Source: Alkanindiges sp. (GTDB lineage: Bacteria > Pseudomonadota > Gammaproteobacteria > Pseudomonadales > Moraxellaceae). Taken from it: a DNA stretch of 10,651 bases. Location of the stretch: the NCBI GenBank assembly GCA_030152125.1, contig JASLIR010000332.1:1-10651 (forward strand), in the 5' to 3' direction. Positions 1-9,441 of the stretch are shown here, piece by piece; the stretch's first letter is position 1; the number at the start of each line of letters is the position of its first letter. Made by a program: the position numbers and the translations under genes. The notes below the pieces were generated by a model. That model was not told the DNA's origin, ran no database searches, and was given only the letters and a program-made list of their open reading frames with translations.

Positions 1-34
1 TAATCTCAAGATAATAAATAAACCAAATTTACGT

Positions 35-478
35 TTACTTAGAAACGGCAGGATGCTCACGTTGAGTTAGACCATTTGCACTATAGCACCGGCTCACCGG
101 CCCTCTTAAATCATTCACGCTCCTATCCGACCGGAGCCAATAAAAAGTATTTTTATCTTTAAACACAATATACCAATACACGGGATTATTATTTAAATCC
201 AGCCTGTCTTCACCCAACATAACGACTTTGAAACCTTTATCAGTTTTACCTGCAATGTAGTAGTAATACTTTTTCTCGTCATCATTAACCTCCAGAAACT
301 CTTTATTCTTCGAAAAAGTGATCGTATGTATATACCAAGTACACCCTTCACGCCCCCAAGTTCCTGTTATTTCTGATAAAGGCATACCCTGCCCCGCAGC
401 CACTGCGCTATTGGCAACCATCATCAACAAAACAAACAGCATGTTATTTGCAAGCTTAAATATCTTTTTAACCATCAT
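35..478 (-). CDS. Small secreted protein of unknown function, AT-rich gene
   Basis: This gene encodes 147 residues and I do not recognise the family. The N-terminus reads MMVKKIFKLANNMLFVLLMM followed by ANSAVAA: a positively charged n-region, a hydrophobic core and an A-x-A cleavage site near residues 26-28, so it is probably a Sec-exported periplasmic protein. The mature part begins with a motif around 'ITGTWGREGCTWY' and is rich in Tyr, Trp, Lys and Asp with alternating hydrophobic residues, suggesting a small beta-rich domain. Two cysteines, one in GREGC and one in SRCYS, could form a disulfide. The start is supported by a purine-rich GGAAGAAG about 7 nt upstream; the second ATG is equally possible. 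It lies downstream of ilvC in the same direction but behind a terminator, so it probably has its own promoter or depends on read-through. Four hand-counted 60-nt lines (121-360) gave about 36% GC, against about 55% over 601-720 in ilvC. Confidence 0.72.
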   Translation of the reverse strand: MMVKKIFKLANNMLFVLLMMVANSAVAAGQGMPLSEITGTWGREGCTWYIHTITFSKNKEFLEVNDDEKKYYYYIAGKTDKGFKVVMLGEDRLDLNNNPVYWYIVFKDKNTFYWLRSDRSVNDLRGPVSRCYSANGLTQREHPAVSK

Positions 479-490
479 TTTTCTTCTTCC

Positions 491-522
491 AAAAAAGAAC
501 CCCCGCTATTTCTAGCAGGGGT
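491..522 (-). terminator. Rho-independent terminator after ilvC
   Basis: Read on the minus strand, a 9-bp stem (ACCCCTGCT paired with AGCGGGGGT) closes a 6-nt loop and is followed by T-C-TTTTTT. The only non-Watson-Crick position (504/517) is a G-U wobble in minus-strand RNA but a C-A mismatch in plus-strand RNA. That favours termination of the ilv transcript. It sits 29 nt after the ilvC stop codon. Confidence 0.88.
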
Positions 523-550
523 CTTTTGCAACATCAAGTCAAACTAAAAC

Positions 551-1603
<1,053 letters not shown>

Positions 1604-1613
1604 TTAAAATCAG

Positions 1614-2111
1614 TTAAATGGTTAACACTTTTTCGCCGCGGGCGATGCCGGATACACCGGAACGCACCACTTCCAGAATGGTATTTTCAGATAATGCTTC
1701 CACAAAGCCATCCAGTTTGTCGCTGGTACCAGCAATCTGAATGGTGTAAGTGGTTGGTGTCACATCCACAATCTGGGCACGGAAAATATCAGCAGTACGC
1801 TTGATCTCTGCACGCGCAGCACCCAGTGCTTTCAGTTTGATCAGCATCAGTTCACGCTCAATATGCGCGCCTTCAGACAGGTCAACCACCTTCACCACTT
1901 CAATCAGCTTGTTCAACTGCTTGGTAATCTGCTCAATTTTATGGTCATCACCATAAGTAGTCAGCGTCAGGCGTGACAATGTCACATCTTCCGTAGGTGC
2001 CACGTTCAGGGTTTCAATGTTGTAACCACGCTGGCTGAACAAACCAACCAGACGTGACAACGCACCAGCTTCATTCTCAACTAAAACGGAAATAATACGG
2101 CGGGTTGTCAT
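1614..2111 (-). CDS. ilvN: Acetolactate synthase small (regulatory) subunit
   Basis: This is the regulatory subunit of acetolactate synthase; it activates the catalytic subunit and gives valine feedback inhibition. The chosen start ([16 protein letters not shown]) yields 165 residues. Its ATG overlaps the ilvB stop codon as ATGA, and AAGGAG lies about 7 nt upstream. A longer reading frame begins 8 codons earlier but inside ilvB. Residues 4 to about 78 form an ACT domain, and the rest is the C-terminal small-subunit domain ending [11 protein letters not shown]. By alignment from memory with E. coli IlvH, the valine-site residues N11, G14 and N29 correspond to N13, G16 and N31 here, so feedback sensitivity is expected. 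The overlap implies translational coupling, which suits 1:1 subunit supply. The symbol ilvH is equally used for this type of protein. Confidence 0.96.
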   Translation of the reverse strand: MTTRRIISVLVENEAGALSRLVGLFSQRGYNIETLNVAPTEDVTLSRLTLTTYGDDHKIEQITKQLNKLIEVVKVVDLSEGAHIERELMLIKLKALGAARAEIKRTADIFRAQIVDVTPTTYTIQIAGTSDKLDGFVEALSENTILEVVRSGVSGIARGEKVLTI

Positions 2112-3832
2112 GTACGTTCTCCTTTTGCCAACCACATGTCACGCATGGTCTGACCACCAATCTGCATTGGGTATACGTGCTCTTTAGGATCTACATACAC
2201 ATCAATAAACACACACTTGTCATTGATCGCCAGCGCTTCAGCCAGTTTGGCTTCCAGCTCATCACCGTTTTTAATCTGGATGCCCACATGACCATACGCT
2301 TCCATCAGCTTGCTGAAATCCGGTAAGGATTCCATATAAGAGCTGGAATGACGACCTTCGTAGTTCATGTCCTGCCACTGCTTCACCATGCCCAGTGCAC
2401 GGTTATTCAGGCACAGAATTTTTACGTTCAGACCATACTGGGTACAGGTAGACAATTCCTGAATACACATCTGGATCGACGCTTCACCAGTAATACAAAC
2501 AACCTGTCTGTCCGGGAAAGCCTGCTTGCATGCCATCGCATATGGCAAACCAACGCCCATGGTGCCCAGACCACCGGAATTAATCCACTGTCTTGGCTCA
2601 TCAAACTTGTAGTACAGCGCACCAAACATCTGGTGCTGGCCAACGTCAGAGGTAATAATCGCTTTACCACCTGTCAGCTTGTACAGGGCTTCAACCACCT
2701 GTTGCGGCTTCATTTCATTGTCACTAGCAGGCTCATAACGCAGGCCATGACGCTTGCGCCATTCGTTAATCTGCTTCCACCATTGTTCTATGGCTTCCGG
2801 ATTTGGCTTGCTTACACCCATCTGTTTCAACTGTGCCAGCATTTCAGCCAGTACAGGCTCTACCGCGCCCACAATTGGACCATGCGCAAAAATGGTTTTG
2901 GAGATTGTGGCCGGGTCAATATCGATGTGAATAACCTTAGCATCCGGGCAAAACTTGGCAGGATTATTGGTTACGCGGTCATCAAAACGCGCGCCCACAC
3001 ACAAAATCAGGTCAGAATGGTGCATGGCCATATTGGCTTCGTAAGTACCATGCATACCCAGCATACCCAGGAACTGCGGGTCAGAACCCGGAAAACCACC
3101 CAGGCCCATCAGGGTATTGGTTACCGGATAGCCCAGCAAGTGCGCCAGCTCTGTTAGCAGTTTGGCGGCATTACCCTGCACCACGCCACCACCGGTATAA
3201 ATTACCGGACGCTTGGCGCTAATCAGCTCGTCAATGGCTTTGCGGATTTGACCGGAATGGCCACGGCTAGGCGGCTGATAGGAACGCAGCTTTACTTTTT
3301 CAGGATATTCGTACGGGAATTTTTCCGCAGGATTAGTCGCATCCTTTGGCACGTCAATCACTACCGGGCCAGGACGGCCACTGGACGCAATATAAAACGC
3401 CTTTTTCACAATGCCAGGAATTTCACTGGCATGGCGAACCTGGAAACTGTGCTTAACAATCGGACGAGACACTCCCACCATGTCTGTTTCCTGGAAAGCA
3501 TCTTCCCCAATCAGGTGCGTTGCAACCTGACCGGAAATAATAACCATTGGAATGGAATCCATAAATGCCGTAGCAATCGGGGTTACTGTATTGGTTGCAC
3601 CAGGACCAGAAGTCACCAGCACCACACCAGTTTTACCTGTAACACGCGAATATGCATCCGCCATGTGGCCGGCAGCCTGCTCATGACGTACTAAAATATG
3701 TTGCACTTTGTCCTGCTGAAACAGTGCATCATAAATATGCAGTACTGCCCCGCCCGGATAACCAAAAACGCAATCAACGCCCTCATCCGCCAAAGCGCGG
3801 ATAAGCATTTCTCCACCAGATAAAAGTTCCAA
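2108..3832 (-). CDS. ilvB: Acetolactate synthase large (catalytic) subunit, TTG start
   Basis: The 574-residue catalytic subunit is a ThDP/FAD enzyme that condenses pyruvate with pyruvate or 2-oxobutyrate, the first committed step of branched-chain amino acid synthesis. The ThDP pyrimidine-binding domain comes first, with FGYPGGA (residues 23-29) and catalytic E51 in RHEQAAGH. The central FAD-associated domain spans roughly residues 195-340. The C-terminal ThDP/Mg2+ domain has [11 protein letters not shown] (420-430) and the metal motif at 449-451, closed by N476-N477. That motif reads GEA rather than the usual GDG. The start is TTG ([10 protein letters not shown]): an in-frame TGA two codons upstream excludes an earlier start, and GGGTGA lies about 6 nt before it. 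An internal ATG at residue 9 is the only close alternative and would remove conserved N-terminal residues. First gene of the ilvB-ilvN-ilvC operon. The sequence type resembles the E. coli IlvI isozyme, so ilvI is an alternative symbol. Confidence 0.97.
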   Translation of the reverse strand: MELLSGGEMLIRALADEGVDCVFGYPGGAVLHIYDALFQQDKVQHILVRHEQAAGHMADAYSRVTGKTGVVLVTSGPGATNTVTPIATAFMDSIPMVIISGQVATHLIGEDAFQETDMVGVSRPIVKHSFQVRHASEIPGIVKKAFYIASSGRPGPVVIDVPKDATNPAEKFPYEYPEKVKLRSYQPPSRGHSGQIRKAIDELISAKRPVIYTGGGVVQGNAAKLLTELAHLLGYPVTNTLMGLGGFPGSDPQFLGMLGMHGTYEANMAMHHSDLILCVGARFDDRVTNNPAKFCPDAKVIHIDIDPATISKTIFAHGPIVGAVEPVLAEMLAQLKQMGVSKPNPEAIEQWWKQINEWRKRHGLRYEPASDNEMKPQQVVEALYKLTGGKAIITSDVGQHQMFGALYYKFDEPRQWINSGGLGTMGVGLPYAMACKQAFPDRQVVCITGEASIQMCIQELSTCTQYGLNVKILCLNNRALGMVKQWQDMNYEGRHSSSYMESLPDFSKLMEAYGHVGIQIKNGDELEAKLAEALAINDKCVFIDVYVDPKEHVYPMQIGGQTMRDMWLAKGERT

Positions 3833-4017
3833 CTTGACTCACCCTAACGTGGTAACTGGCACAATTTATGCTGCTATTTATACCCACTGTATAAAAGTGC
3901 ATGCAGAAAAATTATGCTGCAGTTTATAAACTCGACTTTACACATCAGCTTGTGTTCAAACACAGGCCCGATACCATACAACTTTGGTAAAAGATGACGG
4001 TGCAAACAAATTGCATC

Positions 4018-4089
4018 TTATGCAGCAAAATAAGGTTGTATATGCTGCTTCCGTTCAGGCACTTTGCGGGATGTTAAAGCGCCTGCCAT
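4018..4089 (-). CDS. Possible 23-codon leader ORF upstream of ilvB (tentative)
   Basis: On the minus strand an ATG is preceded at 8 nt by GGGGAGG, the best Shine-Dalgarno match in this gap, and opens 23 codons (MAGALTSRKV...YFAA) ending in TAA, 185 nt before ilvB. Attenuated ilv operons in other bacteria use leader peptides rich in Ile, Val and Leu codons. This one has only single Leu, Val and Ile codons, so classical attenuation is not supported. A hairpin overlaps its first ten codons. It may be a regulatory leader or may arise by chance. Confidence 0.2.
   Translation of the reverse strand: MAGALTSRKVPERKQHIQPYFAA
4056..4085 (-). other. Hairpin-forming inverted repeat upstream of ilvB
   Basis: In minus-strand RNA, CAGGCGCTTT pairs with AAAGTGCCTG over 10 bp, including one G-U wobble, with a 10-nt loop. 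In plus-strand RNA the same position would be an A-C mismatch. No T-run follows on either strand, so it is not an intrinsic terminator. It could be a leader structure of the ilv transcript if transcription starts upstream of it. Confidence 0.4.
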
Positions 4090-4389
4090 ATATCCATCCT
4101 CCCCGATTTTGGGTTGGTGGTTTACCAAAGCAAAATGTTTGAACCGAAGGGTGATCGGTACAAATCATTCTATTTTCGAAAAACAAATATTCTTTTATTT
4201 AATGCACACAAAGTCAAGGAAAATCTGAGCTATTTCTCGTATAAACCCCAAGCCAGCTACGCAGGGAAGCGCTTAAAACAGATAGATGCTGGCAATCTGC
4301 CTGAAACCTTATAAATCGCACCAGAACTGATCACTAGCGTGCCGTCAAAACCCGGCCAGTACACCACAGCAAAAAACCGCATGACAGCA
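4090..4389. other. AT-rich intergenic stretch, nothing recognised
   Basis: This stretch separates the divergent ilv operon and the DUF4124 genes. It is AT-rich around 4141-4250 (about 30-42% GC over two hand-counted lines). I see no tRNA, riboswitch consensus or terminator. A plus-strand frame of 66 codons starting at TTG 4114 has no ribosome binding site and no recognisable protein features, so I do not call it a gene. A short CCGA/TCGG inverted repeat at 4144-4158 is too small to interpret. Confidence 0.5.
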
Positions 4390-4418
4390 TTGGCAGATTG
4401 TACAAAAAACATCATAAC
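4390..4418 (+). promoter_or_regulatory. Candidate sigma-70 promoter for the first DUF4124 gene
   Basis: TTGGCA (4390-4395, 5/6 to the -35 consensus) is followed after 17 nt by CATAAC (4413-4418, 4/6 to the -10 consensus). Transcription would start near 4425, giving a leader of about 80 nt before the ATG at 4508. This was picked by eye, so its confidence is low. Confidence 0.35.
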
Positions 4419-4507
4419 AGTCGCCTGCAAGGGCTTTTAGGATTGATTCCTGTTAAACAATCGCTTAAGTTCAGGTAAAACAATATGCATTCAAGGAGTT
4501 GATGCAC

Positions 4508-4957
4508 ATGTCTTCCACTATCAGGTCATCACGCGTACGGTTTTTCCTGCCTCATCTTGCAGCCATTATCTGTCTGCTTGGCAGTAACCTGACACATGCT
4601 ATTGAGCCACATCAAATATTATATAAATGGGATGATGCCAATGGCCGTACCCACTATACGCAAACCCCGCCCGATACCAATATTCCTTATGAAGAAATCA
4701 ACAGCCAGCAAATTACTTCACAAGATCAGAATGTAGACTCCCCACGCACAGACAGTGACACCACTTCTGTACAAGTGGATAACAACAGTACATACGCTAC
4801 AGAGCAACAAACAGCTGCTTCCCCACGCAAGGAAAGCACCAGCTTTAGCAGCATTCCTGAAAATGCCAGAGTGATTCCCAACAAATACCATTACAGTTCA
4901 ACCGAATATAAAGTTTCACCGGTCAATGCCGCCAGGGAACGCGCCCGCACCGATTAA
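4508..4957 (+). CDS. Exported DUF4124 domain protein, first of three paralogues
   Basis: A 149-residue protein whose function is unknown. Residues 1-31 (RSSRVRFFLPHLAAIICLLG...THA) form a Sec signal peptide with likely cleavage after THA. The DUF4124 core follows at residues 39-55, YKWDDANGRTHYTQTPP; this domain is found at the N-terminus of many small periplasmic proteins of beta- and gammaproteobacteria. The remaining ~95 residues are hydrophilic, rich in Ser, Thr, Gln, Asp and Asn, and look disordered. There is no cysteine in the mature part. The start was chosen because AAGGAG lies 9 nt upstream of this ATG, the same spacing as in the second paralogue; in-frame starts at 4499 (TTG) and 4502 (ATG) sit too close to that site. 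It is first of three tandem DUF4124 genes and 218 nt from the second, so it may be transcribed separately. Confidence 0.85.
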   Translation: MSSTIRSSRVRFFLPHLAAIICLLGSNLTHAIEPHQILYKWDDANGRTHYTQTPPDTNIPYEEINSQQITSQDQNVDSPRTDSDTTSVQVDNNSTYATEQQTAASPRKESTSFSSIPENARVIPNKYHYSSTEYKVSPVNAARERARTD

Positions 4958-5049
4958 GGCCCAAACCGTATGGTCCCAAAAAAGCAGGGCGGTAATAATA
5001 GCCAGGGAAAATTATACAGATGCATATGCGGCACCGGTCACAACATCAT

Positions 5050-5078
5050 ATCGATTAGCCAACAAAAGCGCTTATAAT
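5050..5078 (+). promoter_or_regulatory. Candidate promoter for the second and third DUF4124 genes
   Basis: A perfect -10 hexamer TATAAT lies at 5073-5078. The segment 17 nt upstream (5050-5055, ATCGAT) is a poor -35 match, so activity would need an activator or rest on the -10 box alone. Transcription would start near 5085, about 90 nt before the ATG at 5176. An inverted repeat CTGATC/GATCAG (5125-5141) would lie in the leader. Confidence 0.35.
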
Positions 5079-5175
5079 CCGCTTGCATACACTTCATCTT
5101 TTTAGCTATCTTGCAGTTACCTTCCTGATCGGTCAGATCAGCAGTTTTCACGATGTGTTAAAGGAGTTCCATCGT

Positions 5176-5523
5176 ATGTTTAAAGCCAATAATAAAACCA
5201 GACTCATGCAGGGATTCTCACTGACCATATTAAGTATTGGCCTATTAGCCAGCTTTCCCGCAGCGGCTGAAAAATACTACAAATGGGTGGATGATGCAGG
5301 CTCTACCCACTACACCCAGACTCCGCCGCCAAAAGCCTATATTAAAAAAAGCGCACTGGTAGATATCGTACCTACAGCACCATCCAGTACGCCAACACCG
5401 CCAGCAATACCTTTGCAAAATCAGCCGAATGGCGCACCAGCTCCGGTCGAGGGTGCATCTACACGGCTGGAGTCCACCATACCGGCAGCACCAGGTCCAA
5501 TAGACACTTCTGTTGGCCGCTAA
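5176..5523 (+). CDS. Exported DUF4124 domain protein, second paralogue, short proline-rich tail
   Basis: A 115-residue protein of unknown function. A signal peptide covers residues 1-31 (hydrophobic FSLTILSIGLLASF, then PAAA) and the DUF4124 core is at residues 34-51, YYKWVDDAGSTHYTQTPP, directly after the predicted cleavage site. The tail is a low-complexity Pro/Ala/Ser/Thr segment ending DTSVGR, with no further domain. The start at 5176 was chosen because AAGGAG lies 9 nt upstream and the signal peptide then begins normally; an in-frame start at 5083 would add 31 residues and put a second hydrophobic segment before it. It lies 35 nt before the third paralogue and is probably co-transcribed with it. 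It is shorter than its neighbours and lacks the C-terminal cysteine-containing segment of the third. Confidence 0.85.
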   Translation: MFKANNKTRLMQGFSLTILSIGLLASFPAAAEKYYKWVDDAGSTHYTQTPPPKAYIKKSALVDIVPTAPSSTPTPPAIPLQNQPNGAPAPVEGASTRLESTIPAAPGPIDTSVGR

Positions 5524-5558
5524 CACGTGCTCTTAGGTAGTAGAACGGGAGAACAACC

Positions 5559-6026
5559 ATGAACCTTCGTGCAGTCAAGCATCCAGTTAGTACAAGTATT
5601 TTGGTACTGTTAACAGCATGTTTAAGTAGCAGCCTTTTTGCGCAACAGGTATACAAGTGGCAGGACGCCAAGGGCGCAACCCATTACACCCAAACCCCGC
5701 CTCCTGCCACTGCTGTTGGTGCCAAAAAAGTTGAGGTGAGAAGTCGTACCAACCTGCAACCGGTTGCACCTGTTAGCGATAATGCAGCGGTAAGCGCTAC
5801 CGCAAACAAAGCGACCGCCAACAACCAGACCGCGGCAGCTACCCCACAAAAACCACGACTAAAACAGGAAGACTGCAAGTTGCTGAAAGATGCCGTGGAC
5901 ACCATGGCAACAGGACGCCGCATTTATGAAAGTGACGAGAAGGGTGAACGGGTTTACCTGACCGAAGAGCAGCGTACGGAACGGATTAACACCTACACCA
6001 AAAACATGACAGATGGCTGCAACTGA
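5559..6026 (+). CDS. Exported DUF4124 domain protein, third paralogue, with C-terminal helical segment
   Basis: A 155-residue protein of unknown function. A signal peptide occupies residues 1-28 (hydrophobic SILVLLTACLSSSLFA, cleavage before QQ). L18-T19-A20-C21 also fits a lipobox, so lipidation at C21 cannot be excluded. The DUF4124 core is at residues 32-48, YKWQDAKGATHYTQTPP. After an Ala/Thr/Asn-rich linker comes a charged, probably helical segment (residues 103-155) with C106 and C154. The pattern there (DCKLLKDAV, RRIYESDEKGERVYLTEEQR) resembles the C-terminus of full-length DUF4124 proteins as I remember them, and the two cysteines could pair in the periplasm. GGGAGA lies about 6 nt upstream of the ATG. 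The gene follows the second paralogue by 35 nt. Among the three it is the most complete family member. Confidence 0.88.
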   Translation: MNLRAVKHPVSTSILVLLTACLSSSLFAQQVYKWQDAKGATHYTQTPPPATAVGAKKVEVRSRTNLQPVAPVSDNAAVSATANKATANNQTAAATPQKPRLKQEDCKLLKDAVDTMATGRRIYESDEKGERVYLTEEQRTERINTYTKNMTDGCN

Positions 6027-6097
6027 TTACTGCCAGCCGTCTGTTAGACACATAGAGTGATATGCTCTTAGATAAAAAATATACAAAAGACGAACTT

Positions 6098-6148
6098 GTA
6101 GGCAGTGAAAGCGCGCGAAATAACGAAAATTAAGCTATGCTTGCCTAC
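6098..6148 (+). other. Long-loop inverted repeat upstream of leuS
   Basis: GTAGGCA (6098-6104) and TGCCTAC (6142-6148) are perfect 7-bp complements separated by 37 nt, ending 29 nt before the leuS ATG. The gap between the third DUF4124 gene and leuS (151 nt) should contain the leuS promoter, but no good -35/-10 pair was found. The repeat may be a leader stem or an operator, or chance. Confidence 0.3.
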
Positions 6149-6171
6149 TAGTTTTCACATGCATTTTTTAA

Positions 6172-8817
<2,646 letters not shown>

Positions 8818-8883
8818 CACCCTGGTCACCCAAGGCGGTTAAACCCTGGACACAGGCCTGAAGACTAAACCTCAAAACTAAAG

Positions 8884-9441
8884 ATGGTTGCTGGTATGAA
8901 TAAACTTGCGCGATGCATTGCAATTCCAATGATGTGCCTGAGCGTAGCCGCTGTGAGTGGCTGTGGTTTCCATTTACGTGGAACCCAGACCGCTGCTATT
9001 CCAGTGGAATACCAGAAACTCAGCCTGAACCTGCCAAAACAGGCCAAATTGCTGGATGAACCCTTAAGGGTTTATCTGCAATCTCTGGGGGTAACGGTAA
9101 ACCAGAACAAGGATGCCCCGGTCCTAAAGATTACTGAATATAATTCAGTACGCCAGTTATTAAGCGGGCGCCTGACCGAAGTACAACTGCGCTTGAAAGT
9201 GACTTTCCATATTGAAGATAGCCTGGGGCAGCCCTTAACCACCGACAACACAATTTATGCGCGCCGTAACTATCAATACACCATTGATACGGTAAACACG
9301 GAGAATCAGGAAGAAACCCACCTGATTGAACAAATGAACATGGATGCTGCGCAGCAGATTGCCCGCCAGCTACATGCCGGCCGCCTGCAATACTTCAGTG
9401 CAGAGCCGGGAAAAGCAGCAACTAATACCCCGCAACAATGA
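8884..9441 (+). CDS. lptE: LPS-assembly lipoprotein LptE
   Basis: LptE is the outer-membrane lipoprotein that plugs the LptD barrel and helps insert lipopolysaccharide into the outer leaflet. The 185-residue product has a lipoprotein signal peptide ending in the lipobox V24-S25-G26-C27, followed by GFHLRG, the hallmark of the family (CGFHLRG). Glycine after the cysteine, not aspartate, agrees with outer-membrane sorting. The body shows the expected alternating beta-strand pattern (LKITEYNSVRQLLSG, VQLRLKVTFHIED, YARRNYQYTIDTV) and a final helix (LIEQMNMDAAQQIARQL). Two starts are possible: the ATG at 8884 and the ATG at 8896, which would begin MNKLAR. Neither has a strong ribosome binding site, and the second gives a more typical lipoprotein leader. 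It follows leuS by 66 nt and overlaps holA by ATGA. Former name rlpB. Confidence 0.94.
   Translation: MVAGMNKLARCIAIPMMCLSVAAVSGCGFHLRGTQTAAIPVEYQKLSLNLPKQAKLLDEPLRVYLQSLGVTVNQNKDAPVLKITEYNSVRQLLSGRLTEVQLRLKVTFHIEDSLGQPLTTDNTIYARRNYQYTIDTVNTENQEETHLIEQMNMDAAQQIARQLHAGRLQYFSAEPGKAATNTPQQ

Larger units (their letters stand above)
3833..4089 (-). promoter_or_regulatory. Upstream control region of the ilvBNC operon
   Basis: The ilv promoter must lie here or just beyond, but no convincing -35/-10 pair stands out on the minus strand; TATAAA-type hexamers occur without good -35 partners. Structures seen are two near-identical 20-bp repeats (3863-3882 and 3909-3928, 17/20 matches), a 7-bp inverted repeat TTTATAC/GTATAAA (3877-3895), a perfect palindrome GTTTATAAAC (3922-3931), an inverted repeat TGTGTT/AACACA (3951-3964), and a further ATGCTGC copy at 4042-4048. 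These suggest regulator binding, but the regulator cannot be named from the DNA. The upstream end of the region is arbitrary. Confidence 0.4.

Noticed and set aside
2112..2135. 8-codon N-terminal extension of IlvN
   Set aside because: The start at 2111 has the AAGGAG site and ATGA coupling with ilvB, and matches the family's N-terminus.
2348..3157. 269-codon plus-strand frame opposite ilvB
   Set aside because: It lies wholly inside the clearly conserved ilvB on the other strand and is an antisense shadow of it.
4056..4085. Hairpin considered as an ilv attenuator terminator
   Set aside because: No T-run follows on either strand.
4114..4314. 66-codon plus-strand frame in the ilvB/DUF4124 gap
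   Set aside because: TTG start, no ribosome binding site, AT-driven composition and no recognisable protein features. The internal ATG at 4135 also lacks a binding site.
5083..5175. 31-codon N-terminal extension of the second DUF4124 protein
   Set aside because: A good AAGGAG at 9 nt and a normal signal peptide start at 5176; the extension would put an extra hydrophobic segment first and covers the likely promoter leader.
6053..6070. AGAG/CTCT hairpin considered as a terminator after the third DUF4124 gene
   Set aside because: Only a 4-bp stem, followed by an A-rich rather than T-rich stretch on the plus strand.
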